This document shows positions 23,446 to 33,024 of a DNA stretch of 64,000 bases, in pieces. The translations under genes were made by a program, and so were the position numbers. The stretch's first letter is position 1. Every line of letters begins with the position of its first letter. Origin of the DNA: CAVVPY01 sp963750295. Its GTDB lineage: Bacteria > Actinomycetota > Actinomycetes > Mycobacteriales > Jatrophihabitantaceae. The stretch spans positions 2,046,001 to 2,110,000 of the forward strand of contig CAVVPY010000001.1 of the NCBI GenBank assembly GCA_963750295.1, in the 5' to 3' direction. Under the pieces are notes generated by a model. It worked only from the letters and a program-made list of their open reading frames with translations. It had not been told where the DNA came from and did no database searches.

Positions 23446-24872
23446 CACGTGGACGCCTCCGCTCCGGCCAGCAGCCGCGCGGTGGCGGCCAGCAGCCCGG
23501 GAGCAATGCCGCGCGTCCGCACCACCGGGACGCGCTCGTCGAGGTCGACCGGCCATCCGACGTCCACCACCACCGCGCACGGATGCCGGGCGGCCGCCGC
23601 GATCAGCTCGTGCTGCCATCGGTGGCGGTGCGGGTCCCGGACGGCCACGACCAGCGACCGGTCGGGCGAGAGGTGCCCGACCGGTGCGGTTACGGCGACC
23701 ACGTCCGTCCCCGGTACGAGGTCGGCCAGCGGCACGCCGACCGACCACGACACCGCGCCCGCTGCATCGTGGCCGGGGGTCCGGCATTCGAGCACGAGTG
23801 GACGGCTCAGTTCGGGCAGCGCTCCGTGCACCTCCGGGCAGCGCCCGGCGACCTCGGGCATCGGCGCGTGGACGGCCGACGGCGGGCTCGCCAGCGCACG
23901 GGTACGAGCCGCGGCGTCCGCCAGTCGGTGGTCGGTGAGCCGGCCGTCCCGCAGCGCGCCTTCGACGGCGGCGGGAAGCTGCTCGACCAGTGCGGGGTGG
24001 TCACGTGCGCCGATCACGACCGCGTCCGCGCCCGCGGCGAGCGCGGCGACGAATCCCTCGACGATGCCGAGGGTTCCCGCGATCGCGCGCATCTCGAGCG
24101 CATCGGTGACGACGGCGCCGTCGAAGCCGAGTTCGCCCCGCAACAGGTCTGTGGTGATCGGACGACTGGTGGTGGCAAGGTCGTTCGGGTCGAGGCTCGG
24201 CACCAGCAGGTGCCCGGTCATCACGGCCCGAGCCCCAGCCTCGATTCCGGCGCGGAACGGGACGAGTTCGACCTCGTCCAGTTCGGCGCGACCGCGATCC
24301 AGGTGCGCGACCGTCAGGTGCGAGTCCTCGCGCGTCGCCCCGTGACCCGGGAAGTGCTTGAGGCAGGCGGCAACACCGTTGCGCTGCAGGCCGCGCACCG
24401 CAGCGGCGACATGCCGCGCCGCGCCATCGGCACCGGCTGAGAAGGCGCGCAGCCCGATCACCGGGTTGTGCGGGTCGAGGTTGACGTCCGCGACCGGCGC
24501 GAGGTCGAGCGTCACCCCGGCGGTGGCGCAGCGCTGCCCGAGGCCGGCATGAACAGCCTCGGTCGCCGCGACGTCGTCCAACCAGCCGAGCGCAGCGGCG
24601 CCGGGCGAGGCGCTGCCGTGCTCGCTGTCGAGGCGCGTGACGTCGCCGCCCTCCTCGTCGATCGCGATGACGATGTCACGGCTCGCCGCGCCCCGCAGGA
24701 CCCTGGTCAACTCGCCGACCGCGCGCCCGTCCCCGACGTTGGACCCGAACAGCACCAGCCCACCGAGACCGCCGGCGAGCGCATCGAGCAGCCACGGTGG
24801 CGGCTGCCGGCCGGTGTAGCCGAGCAGCAGGACGGCCAATGCGAGCCGGCGCACTTCGGGATCGACGGGCAC
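23442..24872 (-). CDS. nagZ: Glycoside hydrolase family 3, beta-N-acetylhexosaminidase type
   Basis: A 476-residue cytoplasmic GH3 enzyme without signal peptide. The NagZ signature CLKHFPGHGATREDSHLTV and the nucleophile region GAVVTDALEMRAI are present. It removes terminal GlcNAc from chitin or peptidoglycan fragments, feeding NagA. The frame is open to 24977, but GTG 24872 has GGAG at a 6-nt spacing and lies downstream of a -10 (TACTAT) and the dre-like operator, so it is the best start. The C-terminal 120 residues form a second, NagZ-extension domain. Confidence 0.85.
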   Translation of the reverse strand: MPVDPEVRRLALAVLLLGYTGRQPPPWLLDALAGGLGGLVLFGSNVGDGRAVGELTRVLRGAASRDIVIAIDEEGGDVTRLDSEHGSASPGAAALGWLDDVAATEAVHAGLGQRCATAGVTLDLAPVADVNLDPHNPVIGLRAFSAGADGAARHVAAAVRGLQRNGVAACLKHFPGHGATREDSHLTVAHLDRGRAELDEVELVPFRAGIEAGARAVMTGHLLVPSLDPNDLATTSRPITTDLLRGELGFDGAVVTDALEMRAIAGTLGIVEGFVAALAAGADAVVIGARDHPALVEQLPAAVEGALRDGRLTDHRLADAAARTRALASPPSAVHAPMPEVAGRCPEVHGALPELSRPLVLECRTPGHDAAGAVSWSVGVPLADLVPGTDVVAVTAPVGHLSPDRSLVVAVRDPHRHRWQHELIAAAARHPCAVVVDVGWPVDLDERVPVVRTRGIAPGLLAATARLLAGAEASTW

Positions 24873-24894
24873 GGACAGCTCCGGAGCAGACAAT

Positions 24895-24906
24895 TGGACT
24901 AGACAA
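24895..24906. promoter_or_regulatory. dre-like operator for the DasR/NagR-type regulator
   Basis: TGGACTAGACAA matches 10 of 12 positions of TGGTCTAGACCA, the core bound by DasR of Streptomyces. It lies in the intergenic region between the divergent GH3 and GntR genes, close to the likely transcription start of the GH3-nagA unit. GlcN-6-P-released repression is the expected mode. Confidence 0.65.
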
Positions 24907-24976
24907 ATAGTAGCCTGGCTGCAGTCGCCCCGGCGGGCACTGGGCGCGCTCGCCGGCGGCTCGCTAGGGGGATCCA

Positions 24977-25684
24977 TTGCGCGAACCCAAGTACTACCAG
25001 GTCAAGCGGCATCTGCTCGACCTGATCGACGAGCTTGCCCCGGGAGCGCCCGTACCGACCGAGCGTGACCTGACGGTCGAGCTCGCGACCTCGCGGACCA
25101 CGGTGCGGCGTGCGCTCGCCGAGCTGGTCGGTGAGGGACGGCTGGTGCGTCGGCAGGGGTCGGGCACCTTCGTGGCCGAGCCCAAGATCAGATGGCCGCT
25201 GGAGATGGCGAGCTTCACCCGGCAGGCCGGTACGTACGGCTACCACGCGTCCACGCGCGTCCTCGGTGCGATTCGCGAGCGTGCCTCGACCGAGGTCGCG
25301 GCGCGGCTGGCGGTGAAACCCGGGGCGTCCACCTACCGCATCGAACGGCTGCGGCTCGTGGACGGCACGCCGATGGCACTGGAGTGCTCGCACCTGTCCG
25401 CGGCCCGCTTCCCGGGACTGATCGGCAAGCTGCGTCGCGAGCCGTCGCTGTACCGGGTGCTGGCGGAGACCTACGGCGTCGAGCCGGTCGAGGCGGAACA
25501 GACTGTCGAGACGGCGTCGGCTGCGCCGTACGAGGCCAACGTGCTCGCCGTCGGCACCGGCTCGCCGATCCTGGTGCTGACTCGGCACAGCCGCACCGCG
25601 GACGGCAGCCCGATCGAATACGTCCGCAGCTGGTACCGCGGTGACCGCTACACGTTCGTGGCCCGGCTCAGCGCGGTGCAGTGA
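24977..25684 (+). CDS. GntR/HutC-family regulator (DasR/NagR type)
   Basis: A 235-residue regulator with an N-terminal winged helix (KYYQVKRHLLDLIDEL, VPTERDLTVELATSRTTVRRA, GSGTFVAEPK) and a C-terminal UTRA ligand domain (YRIERLRLVDGTPMALE, EYVRSWYRGDRYTF). The TTG start has AGGGGGAT upstream. Together with the dre-like site and the divergent GH3-nagA genes this is a local aminosugar repressor that should respond to GlcN-6-P or GlcNAc-6-P. Confidence 0.88.
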   Translation: MREPKYYQVKRHLLDLIDELAPGAPVPTERDLTVELATSRTTVRRALAELVGEGRLVRRQGSGTFVAEPKIRWPLEMASFTRQAGTYGYHASTRVLGAIRERASTEVAARLAVKPGASTYRIERLRLVDGTPMALECSHLSAARFPGLIGKLRREPSLYRVLAETYGVEPVEAEQTVETASAAPYEANVLAVGTGSPILVLTRHSRTADGSPIEYVRSWYRGDRYTFVARLSAVQ

Positions 25685-25791
25685 CCGGTTACAAGCAGAC
25701 GTCCTCGCGTCCCGGATCGAGCTTCGCCTCGTCGACGTAGCCGCTCTTGCCGGTGACCAGATCGAGGGACGGGGGCGATGTGTGCGTGCGG

Positions 25792-26214
25792 TCAGGCCTG
25801 CCCGTACAGGTGGTTGACCGCGAGCGTCGCAACCAGGCGGCGGTCGTTCACCATCGCGGCTCGGTACTCGTCCCAGTCGGGGTGCTCGCCGCCGATCGCG
25901 CGGTAGAGGTCGCAGAGTTCGTCCACCGTGGCGTCGTGCGGGTCAGCGGCGACCGGGGTCAGCCGCGCGTCGGCGTCGGCCACGGCCCAGTGCCAGAAAT
26001 CGCCGCTGGTGACGTGATAGCTCGCGCGCGCGTCGCGGGCCAGGTTACGCGCCTTCGCCCGGTCGGCGGTGATCGAGATTCGGATCAGCCGGGTCGCCGG
26101 GTCGTAGCTGTGGTTGACGTTGGACAGCTGGGGGCGACCGTCGGACTTCATGGTGACGAGCACGCCGCGGCGGTTGTCGGCCAGGAGTTGCTCGAGCGCT
26201 GCGTCGATCGTCAT
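25792..26214 (-). CDS. PPOX-class F420-dependent enzyme
   Basis: A 140-residue split-barrel flavin/deazaflavin-binding protein: GVLVTMKSDGRPQLSNVNH, IRISITADRAKARNLARD, and ASYHVTSGDFWHWAVADADA. Actinobacterial proteins of this size use F420H2 to reduce varied substrates; the substrate cannot be predicted. Its start faces the glucoamylase gene with 134 bp between. Downstream (25685-25791) a short stretch reads as a possible remnant C-terminus on the minus strand, too short to call. Confidence 0.85.
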   Translation of the reverse strand: MTIDAALEQLLADNRRGVLVTMKSDGRPQLSNVNHSYDPATRLIRISITADRAKARNLARDARASYHVTSGDFWHWAVADADARLTPVAADPHDATVDELCDLYRAIGGEHPDWDEYRAAMVNDRRLVATLAVNHLYGQA

Positions 26215-26348
26215 GCGAGCGAGTTGACTGCGGCCGCGCGAACGTGAGTCGACATGCCGACGACGGTACGCGTCGCCGGCCGGTGTTTGCCCGGCAACTC
26301 GACCGGGTACCTACCGCGCGCTGGCGGCCTGTCGACTTTGGGGGACAT

Positions 26349-28544
26349 ATGCGCTTGGTCCGGCGAGCGGTGCTGATCGCGATGGTCGGTGTGCTGCTGA
26401 GCGGCACCGTCGCCTCGCTCACGACAACGGCCGCCGGGCAGACCCGCACCGGCTCCGCACCAGGCGCCCCGGGAACCGCTGCCGCCTACCTCGGCGCGGA
26501 CAAGTCCGGGTTCGGCACAGCGCGCGCCCGGGGCAGCAACGTCTGGTACACCGTCCAGACCGGCGGCACCGGCGAGCTCTACTACCCCACGATCGGGACC
26601 CCGGCAGCGCGCAGCCTCAGCTTCGTCGTCGTCGACCCGAGCGGTCGCGCGATGCGCGTGGGTGCGGTCGGCACGCACCGCACCGCCCCCGCGGGCGGGT
26701 ACAGCCTCACCTACCGCGAGACCGACACCGGCCCGCGAGACACGTGGCGCCTGGTCACCACCTACGTCACAGATCCGAAGCGCCCGACCGTCGTCGCGAA
26801 CGTGCACTTCGCCTCTCTCGACGGCCGCTCGTACGGCGTGTACGTCATGTACGAGCCGACGCTGTCGAACACCCCGTCCGACGACCGCGCGCGCACGCAC
26901 GGTGCCGCGCTCGTGGCACACGATCCCCAGGCCGCCAGCGCCCTCGTCAGCACGCCGCAGTTCACCACGACATCGAGCGGTTACCGCGGGACCAGCGACG
27001 GCTGGACCGACCTCGGCGACGGCGTGCTGGACTGGCAGTACACATCGGCCGGTCCGGGCAACATCGTGCAGACCGGTCGGACGTCGCTGACGGGCCTGCC
27101 CGGCGACCAGGAGCTGACGCTCGATGTGGGCTTCGCGAGCACGCCGGCCCTTGCGCTGCAGCGCGCGCGGGCGTCGGCGGGGGCAGGCTTCGCCGCCGTC
27201 GCGAGCTCCTACGCCAAGGGCTGGCGCCACTACATCGATGGCCTGACGCTGCCGCCGGCGAGCCTGCGGTCACCGCAACAGGTCCAGGAATACCTGATCT
27301 CGGCGATGGTGCTCGCGGCCAGCGAGGACAAGCTGCACCCGGGTGCGTACGTCGCGTCCCCCACGATGCCGTGGGCGTGGGGTGGCGAGAACCCGACCGG
27401 CCCCTATCACCTGGTGTGGTCGCGCGATCTGTACGAGATCGCGACCGCCCTGATCGCGGACGGCGACACCGCTGGCGCCCAGCGCGCGCTGACCTTCCTG
27501 CTGCGCACCCAGCAGAAGCCGGACGGGTCGTTCCCGCAGAACTCGACGGTGGCGGGCACACCGTTCTGGGGCGGGCTGCAACTGGACGAGGTCGCGGATC
27601 CGATCGTGCTCGCCTACCAGCTGCACCGCGACGATGCGGCGACCTGGTCGAGCGTCAAGCAAGCGGCGGACTTCCTGGTCGACTTCGATGGTTCCGCGGA
27701 CGGCGGCTACCCCGCGCCGTGGAGCCCGCAGGAGCGATGGGAGAACCAGAGCGGCTACTCGCCGGCCACGATCGCGAGCGAGATCGCCGGACTCGTCTGC
27801 GCGGCGCAGATCGCACGCGCCAACGACGACGCCGCATCGGCTCGCCGGTATCTGCAGACCGCGGACAGCTGGCGCGCCCGGGTGAAGGGATGGACGGCGA
27901 CGTCCACCGGTCCGTATTCGCGCCAGCCGTACTTCCTGCGCCTGAGCAAGGACGGCAAGCCGAACCGCGGCACCACCTACTCGATCGGTGACAGCGGGCC
28001 GGGCGCCGCAGACCAGCGCAGCGTCGTCGACCCGAGCTTTTTGGAACTGGTCCGGCTCGGCGTCCTGCCCGCCGACGATCCGGTCGTCCGCACCAGCCTC
28101 CAGGTCGTGGACCGGCAACTGTCCTACCGCACGGCGCGGGGCACGTTCTGGCACCGTGCATCCTTCGACGGGTACGGCGAGACGTCCACCGGCGCGCCCT
28201 GGACGCTCGGCAATCCGGCCGACAGCTTCTTGACCCACGGTCGGGGCTGGCCGCTGCTCAACGGCGAGCGCGGCGAGTACGACCTCGCCGCGGGCCGCGA
28301 CGCGGCGGCCCTGACCCAGCTGGCGACGATGGCCCGCACCGCGAACTCGGGGTACCTGCTGGCCGAACAGGTCTGGGACAACGCCGCCCCCGGCGGTCAG
28401 CCCGGGTTCACGCCGGGCACCGCGACGCTGTCGGCGACCCCCCTCGCGTGGACGCACGCGCAGTACATCCGGCTCGCGCAGGACGTGGCCGCTGGGCGGA
28501 TCGTGGAACAGCCGGCCGCGGTCAGATCCAGGTATGCCGGCTGA
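26349..28544 (+). CDS. Secreted glucoamylase/glucodextranase, GH15
   Basis: A 731-residue protein with a Sec signal peptide (MRLVRRAVLIAMVGVLLSG, cleavage near residue 30). Residues 45-300 resemble the beta-sandwich N-domain of prokaryotic glucoamylases and the rest is the (alpha/alpha)6 catalytic domain: GPYHLVWSRDLYEIATALI, ERWENQSGYSPATIASEI with the general-acid Glu, and GRGWPLLNGERGEYDLAAG near the general base. It releases glucose from starch or dextran ends outside the cell. GGGGGA precedes the ATG. With the alpha-amylase at 54710 it suggests starch use. Confidence 0.9.
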   Translation: MRLVRRAVLIAMVGVLLSGTVASLTTTAAGQTRTGSAPGAPGTAAAYLGADKSGFGTARARGSNVWYTVQTGGTGELYYPTIGTPAARSLSFVVVDPSGRAMRVGAVGTHRTAPAGGYSLTYRETDTGPRDTWRLVTTYVTDPKRPTVVANVHFASLDGRSYGVYVMYEPTLSNTPSDDRARTHGAALVAHDPQAASALVSTPQFTTTSSGYRGTSDGWTDLGDGVLDWQYTSAGPGNIVQTGRTSLTGLPGDQELTLDVGFASTPALALQRARASAGAGFAAVASSYAKGWRHYIDGLTLPPASLRSPQQVQEYLISAMVLAASEDKLHPGAYVASPTMPWAWGGENPTGPYHLVWSRDLYEIATALIADGDTAGAQRALTFLLRTQQKPDGSFPQNSTVAGTPFWGGLQLDEVADPIVLAYQLHRDDAATWSSVKQAADFLVDFDGSADGGYPAPWSPQERWENQSGYSPATIASEIAGLVCAAQIARANDDAASARRYLQTADSWRARVKGWTATSTGPYSRQPYFLRLSKDGKPNRGTTYSIGDSGPGAADQRSVVDPSFLELVRLGVLPADDPVVRTSLQVVDRQLSYRTARGTFWHRASFDGYGETSTGAPWTLGNPADSFLTHGRGWPLLNGERGEYDLAAGRDAAALTQLATMARTANSGYLLAEQVWDNAAPGGQPGFTPGTATLSATPLAWTHAQYIRLAQDVAAGRIVEQPAAVRSRYAG

Positions 28545-28550
28545 GCGCCG

Positions 28551-29483
28551 TCAGTGCGAGCGGTCGAACTCGGCCCACACCAGCTTGCCGGTGGGCGTGA
28601 GCTCGTAGCCCCAGGCGGTCGAGACGATGTCCACGATGTACAGGCCACGACCTGACGAAGCGTCCGAAACGGGCCGGGTCGGAACCGGCAGGGTCGGGCT
28701 GCTGTCGGCGACCGACACCCTGACGTAGACGTCGGTCGACAGCACAGTGACCGTGACGTCAGAGTGCCCGTGGAGCACCGCGTTGGTGGCAAGCTCGCTG
28801 GCCGTGAGCAGGACGTCGTCCATGCGAAGCCCGTAGGACTGCACACCCAGCGCCGACGCGACGAACCTGCGGACGGCAGCCGGCGCGGTCACCGAACGGG
28901 CAAAGGTTCGAGTCGTCTCATCGAGCAGGAGTTCGCTCGGCTGTCCGACGACACCCGAGTGTGCGCCGCAGACACCGCTGATCGCTTCGGCCCCGGCCAG
29001 CGTCGCGTGGTTCGGGTACCCGCACAGCAGGGCGAACGGCACCCGGCACCCAAGCTCGTTCCAGAGCTCCTCGAGTTCGAGGGCGAGGTTGACCTGGCCG
29101 GCGTCCCACAGGACGGCGACCATCTCACCGTAGATGCGCACCGGCCGGCCGGCGGCCACACCCTCGCGGACCAGGCCGCCGATGACGGCGTCGAAGCCGG
29201 CGCTGTCGAGGCGGTCGTCCTGGAGGAATCGGTGCAGGGTGGCCTCCGCGTCGATCAGCACCAGCGTCCTGTTGAGCTGTTCGGCTGCGGTGTCCATGCC
29301 GCGTTCGGCAAGCCGGCGCTCGAACGCCTGCCGGTGCGCGGCCGTCGCCACGATGATGCTGACGCTGTCGCGATGCGCACCGTCGAGCACGAAGTCCGCG
29401 ACGGACTCGGTCAGGTCGTCGTCGGTGGCATAGAACTGGACGAGGTGCCCGGTCACGGGCCACGCGGGCACCGTCGTGGTCAC
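28551..29483 (-). CDS. MEDS-domain / HATPase anti-sigma-type regulator
   Basis: A 310-residue fusion. Residues 10-190 form a MEDS (DcmR-like sensory) domain: GHLVQFYATDDDLTESVADF, SIIVATAAHRQAFERRL, RIYGEMVAVLWDAGQ. Residues 200-310 are an RsbW-type histidine-kinase-like ATPase: LLTASELATNAVLHGHSDV (N box) and SSGRGLYIVDIVSTAWG (G boxes). Such proteins act as serine kinases or binders of anti-sigma antagonists in actinobacterial stress signalling; MEDS may bind a small hydrocarbon-like ligand. The start is GTG 29483. It is convergent with the glucoamylase gene, 6 bp apart. Confidence 0.88.
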   Translation of the reverse strand: MTTTVPAWPVTGHLVQFYATDDDLTESVADFVLDGAHRDSVSIIVATAAHRQAFERRLAERGMDTAAEQLNRTLVLIDAEATLHRFLQDDRLDSAGFDAVIGGLVREGVAAGRPVRIYGEMVAVLWDAGQVNLALELEELWNELGCRVPFALLCGYPNHATLAGAEAISGVCGAHSGVVGQPSELLLDETTRTFARSVTAPAAVRRFVASALGVQSYGLRMDDVLLTASELATNAVLHGHSDVTVTVLSTDVYVRVSVADSSPTLPVPTRPVSDASSGRGLYIVDIVSTAWGYELTPTGKLVWAEFDRSH

Positions 29484-29837
29484 GCGGACACTCCAAACCC
29501 GAACGACATGTTCGCTGGCGGCAATTCTATGGGTCGGTCCTGCGCTCCGTCACGCGCCGTGCATGGTTTCGCCGGTCCGAAACCGGGCTCGGTCTGACAT
29601 TCCGGACATCACGTCGTCCAATACCGCGCTGACGCGTCCGGCACGAACCGTGGTACCCAGGTGACCGCACCGAGATGCAGCCGCCGCACTCCGATTCGAT
29701 GTGATGTCACTGCCGATCACCTGAGGACGGGTCCTCCCGCGGAGCGGCCGACTTGCTCGCAAACCCCTGACCGGAGTTCACTGCCCACCTGCCACACCCA
29801 GCCGGATCGAGACGAGGCACCAGCCGACGATGCGCGC
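29484..29837. other. Divergent intergenic region, no gene seen
   Basis: The 354-bp gap separates the MEDS gene (minus) from the LuxR/TPR gene (plus). A dyad CGAAC-GACAT-GTTCG is at 29500-29514, close to the MEDS start. In-frame extension of the LuxR ORF to 29661 exists but its residues look non-coding. I see no RNA gene. Confidence 0.5.
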
Positions 29838-31490
29838 ATGAAGCCTGAATCGGCGCGCGAGCACGCCGATGCGGCGTTCGCCGATCGCGCGTGGGCAGTG
29901 GCGGCATCGGCCTACGCCGAAGCCGATGCCGATGCCGACCAGCCGATGCCGCCGGCCGAGCTCGAGCGCTGGGGGCTCGCCGCGTTCCTCGTCGGCCGCA
30001 GCGAAGAGTCCGACACCGCGCGAGAGCGCGCGCACCACGCCTACCTGGTCGCCGGCGACATCGAGGCGGCGGCGCGCGTCGGCCACTGGCTCGGCATGAC
30101 GCTCGTCCTGCGCGGCGAACCGGCGCGCGGCGGCGGCTGGTTCGCTCGTGCGCAGACGGTGCTCGACGAGAACGGCGTGACCGACTCGGTGTGGCATCAG
30201 TTCCTGCTCCTGTCCGCCGGCATGAGGACCCTGTTCGACGGTGACGCCGAACGGGCGCGCGAGATCTTCACCGGCCTCGTCCGTGAAGCCGAGCGCTACG
30301 ACGATCCCGACCTGACCGTCCTCGTCCGCAATGGGCTCGGGCAGGCCCTCGTCGCCACCGGCCGCGTCACGGAGGGCCTGCGGCAACTGGACGAGGTCAT
30401 GGTCACCGTGACCACCCATGTTTCGGTATCTCCGCAGATCGTCGGTCTCGTCTATTGCGCGGTGATCGATACCTGCCGACGTTGCTTCGACCTCGATCGC
30501 GCCCGCGAGTGGACCGAGGTGCTGAATCGATGGTGCGCGCAACAGCCCGAACTCGTCCCGTACCGCGGCCAGTGCCTTGTCCACCGCGCCGAGCTGATGC
30601 AGCATCACGGCAGCTGGCCGGATGCCAGCGCGGAGGTCGACCGGGTCTTCGCGCAGTTGGGCGATGTGCCCACCGACGCGGCGGCCGGGATGGCCTACTA
30701 CCAGCGCGGTGAGCTGTACCGGCTGCGGGGTGAGAGCGACACAGCCGAAGCGGCCTTTCGCAAGGCCTCGCGCAGCGGGCACGACCCGCAGCCCGGCCTG
30801 GCGCTGCTACGCCTGGCGCAGGGGCAGATCAGCACGGCCCGCGCCATGATCCGCCGTGCCGTTGATGAGGACCGATGGACCCACGACCGCGTGCGCCTGC
30901 TCCCCGCCTACGTCGAGATTGCCCTGAGCGCCGCCGACGTGGCCGCAGCCGTGACCGCAGCGGACGAATTACGCGATGCGGCGGAGCATCGGGACGCGCC
31001 CGCACTCACTGCCACCGCGGCACATGCGCAGGGAACAGTCGCGCTGGAAGCGGGCGATCCGAGCCGTGCGCTGCGGCTGCTGCGCGAGGCGCTGTCGATC
31101 TGGCAGGCCATGGCGATGCCGTACGACGCGGCCAGGACCAGGGTGCAGATCGCGGCCGCGTGCCGCGCTCTCGGCGACGGTGACAGCGCCGAACTCGAAC
31201 TCGACGCGGCGCGGTGGGTCTTCGAGCAGCTCGGCGCCGGTCCTGACCTCGCCCTTCTGCCGCGCCCCCGCGGGCCGTCGAAGCCGCGCGAGGCCCCCGG
31301 CGGCCTGACCGCCCGCGAGGCGCAGATCCTGCGCATCGTCGCAACGGGTGCCACGAACAAGGCGATAGCCGCTGAACTGTTCCTGTCTGAGAAAACGGTG
31401 GCCCGCCACGTCGCGAACATCTTCGTCAAGCTCGACGTGAAGTCCCGTGCGGGCGCGACGGCCTTCGCCTTCACGCACCACCTCGTCTAA
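29838..31490 (+). CDS. LuxR-family regulator with TPR-like repeats
   Basis: A 550-residue protein starting at ATG 29838 (MKPESAREHADAAFADRAW). Residues 1-480 are helical repeats resembling tetratricopeptides (for example GMAYYQRGELYRLRGESDTA, LALLRLAQGQISTARAMI). The C-terminus is a LuxR/GerE helix-turn-helix: GGLTAREAQILRIVATGATN, SEKTVARHVANIFVKLDV. It lacks the N-terminal AAA domain of LAL/MalT regulators, so ligand or partner binding probably occurs on the repeats. The neighbouring monooxygenase is a plausible target. Confidence 0.85.
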   Translation: MKPESAREHADAAFADRAWAVAASAYAEADADADQPMPPAELERWGLAAFLVGRSEESDTARERAHHAYLVAGDIEAAARVGHWLGMTLVLRGEPARGGGWFARAQTVLDENGVTDSVWHQFLLLSAGMRTLFDGDAERAREIFTGLVREAERYDDPDLTVLVRNGLGQALVATGRVTEGLRQLDEVMVTVTTHVSVSPQIVGLVYCAVIDTCRRCFDLDRAREWTEVLNRWCAQQPELVPYRGQCLVHRAELMQHHGSWPDASAEVDRVFAQLGDVPTDAAAGMAYYQRGELYRLRGESDTAEAAFRKASRSGHDPQPGLALLRLAQGQISTARAMIRRAVDEDRWTHDRVRLLPAYVEIALSAADVAAAVTAADELRDAAEHRDAPALTATAAHAQGTVALEAGDPSRALRLLREALSIWQAMAMPYDAARTRVQIAAACRALGDGDSAELELDAARWVFEQLGAGPDLALLPRPRGPSKPREAPGGLTAREAQILRIVATGATNKAIAAELFLSEKTVARHVANIFVKLDVKSRAGATAFAFTHHLV

Positions 31491-31602
31491 TTGCATACCG
31501 GAGCTACACATTTCTCCCGATGCCACCGGATGCCCCCGCGCCTAACGTCCGGCCGTCGGCTCGATACCGAGCCTGACGGGGGCGTCTGTTGGGGGTTCGG
31601 TC

Positions 31603-32919
31603 ATGCGCACAGTCATTGTCGGAGCGGGACCGGTCGGTACCTTGTGCGGCCTGATGCTCGCGCGGCGCGGGCACCACGTCCTACTCGTCGACCGTGACCC
31701 CGGCCCGGTCGGTGACGCACGCTGGCATCGTCGCGGCGTCATGCAGTTCGACCTGCCGCACTTCTTCCGCGCGGCGGTCCGGCAGGCCATCAGCGAGGAG
31801 GTCCCGGAGTTGTGGACCGCCGTGCTGCTCGCCGGGGGCTTGCCCGCGTTGCCCAAAGGACTTCCCGAATCCCTGACCAACCTGCAGTGCCGCCGCTCGG
31901 TTCTCGAACGCGCGATATGGACGTTCGCGAGCGCCGAACCGGGCATCAGCCGACTTGTCGGTCACGCCGATCGGCTCGACACCGACGGTGACCGCGTGAC
32001 CGGCCTCGTGGTCGACGGTGTCACGATCGCGGCTGATCTCGTCATCGTCGCGACCGGCCGAGCCAACCGCCTCGGTGACGAGTTGCGCGCACCCGGCGAG
32101 GGGGGCTCGTGCGGCTTCTCGTACGCGGCTCGGCAGTACCGAGCGCTGCCCGGCGTCGACGCTCCCGACTGGGGCGTGCCGAACCGGGCGGTGTACGACG
32201 GCTACGAGGCAATCGTGTTTCCCCAGGACGCGCGGACGATCACCGCGCTGGTCGTCCGCCCCACGTCGGACGCGAGGCTGGTCGAACTGCGGCACAACGA
32301 TGTCTTCGAGACCCTTTCCGCGGCGATTCCGGTGCTGGCGCCGTGGACCGATCCCGGCCGCTTCGTGCCCTTCACCGACGTCCTGGCCGGTAGCAACCTC
32401 ACCAACGCCTACCGGGGGCAGCGCAACGCCGACGGCGGTGTGACGGCGGGCGTCTTCTTCGTCGGCGATGCCGTGTGCACCACGAACCCGGCCGCGGGCC
32501 GGGGCGTTGCCCTCGGGATGCAGCAGGCGCGCGCGCTGATCGGGCTGCTCGACGGCGACACTGACCAGCGCCGTGTCGCCGAGGCGTTCGACGATTGGTG
32601 CACCGAGAACATCCGGCCCTGGTACGACGACCACGTCTACTGGGACGCCACGGAACTGCGCCGTTTCGCCGGCGAGGATCTCGATGTCGAGGCCCGGATT
32701 CCGTCCGACGTGGTGGTGCGGTGTGCGCAGATCGATCCGAGCATCATGGCCGCGGCCGGGCCGTTCCTGGGCATGCTCGCGACGCCGACAATTCTCGACT
32801 CTGTCCAAGAGACGGCACGTGCGGTGCTGCGCACCGGATGGCGCCCGCCGTACGCCGAGGGACCGACGCGCGACGAGCTGGTGGAGTTGGCGTTCCCGAA
32901 CGACGCGCTCACTGCCTGA
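31603..32919 (+). CDS. FAD-dependent oxidoreductase (group A monooxygenase/halogenase-like fold)
   Basis: A 438-residue flavoprotein. The dinucleotide motif VIVGAGPVGTLCGLMLARRG opens the chain, and the second FAD motif is GVFFVGDAVCTTNPAAGRGV (GD plus NP). It resembles tryptophan-halogenase/geranylgeranyl-reductase-like and aromatic hydroxylase-type proteins, but the halogenase WxWxIP motif is absent. Substrate is unknown. It lies 112 bp after the LuxR/TPR gene in the same direction. Confidence 0.82.
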   Translation: MRTVIVGAGPVGTLCGLMLARRGHHVLLVDRDPGPVGDARWHRRGVMQFDLPHFFRAAVRQAISEEVPELWTAVLLAGGLPALPKGLPESLTNLQCRRSVLERAIWTFASAEPGISRLVGHADRLDTDGDRVTGLVVDGVTIAADLVIVATGRANRLGDELRAPGEGGSCGFSYAARQYRALPGVDAPDWGVPNRAVYDGYEAIVFPQDARTITALVVRPTSDARLVELRHNDVFETLSAAIPVLAPWTDPGRFVPFTDVLAGSNLTNAYRGQRNADGGVTAGVFFVGDAVCTTNPAAGRGVALGMQQARALIGLLDGDTDQRRVAEAFDDWCTENIRPWYDDHVYWDATELRRFAGEDLDVEARIPSDVVVRCAQIDPSIMAAAGPFLGMLATPTILDSVQETARAVLRTGWRPPYAEGPTRDELVELAFPNDALTA

Positions 32920-33024
32920 GCGGCCCAGTCAGCCGCGGACACCCCGCGTGGGCGCCCACGACCCGTCCGCGTCGCTCGACCGCCGCCGCGACGGAGGAGC
33001 TGTCGGCGGGACATCGGCAGCTCA

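Noticed and set aside
25685..25791. A short minus-strand remnant ending KLDPGREDVCL
   Set aside because: Only about 30 codons without start or ribosome site; too little to call a gene or pseudogene.
29484..29837. A riboswitch or small RNA in the 354-bp gap
   Set aside because: Only one 5-bp dyad is visible and no recognisable aptamer core.
31603..32919. Flavin-dependent tryptophan halogenase
   Set aside because: The WxWxIP motif and active-site Lys context are not seen; only the general FAD motifs match.
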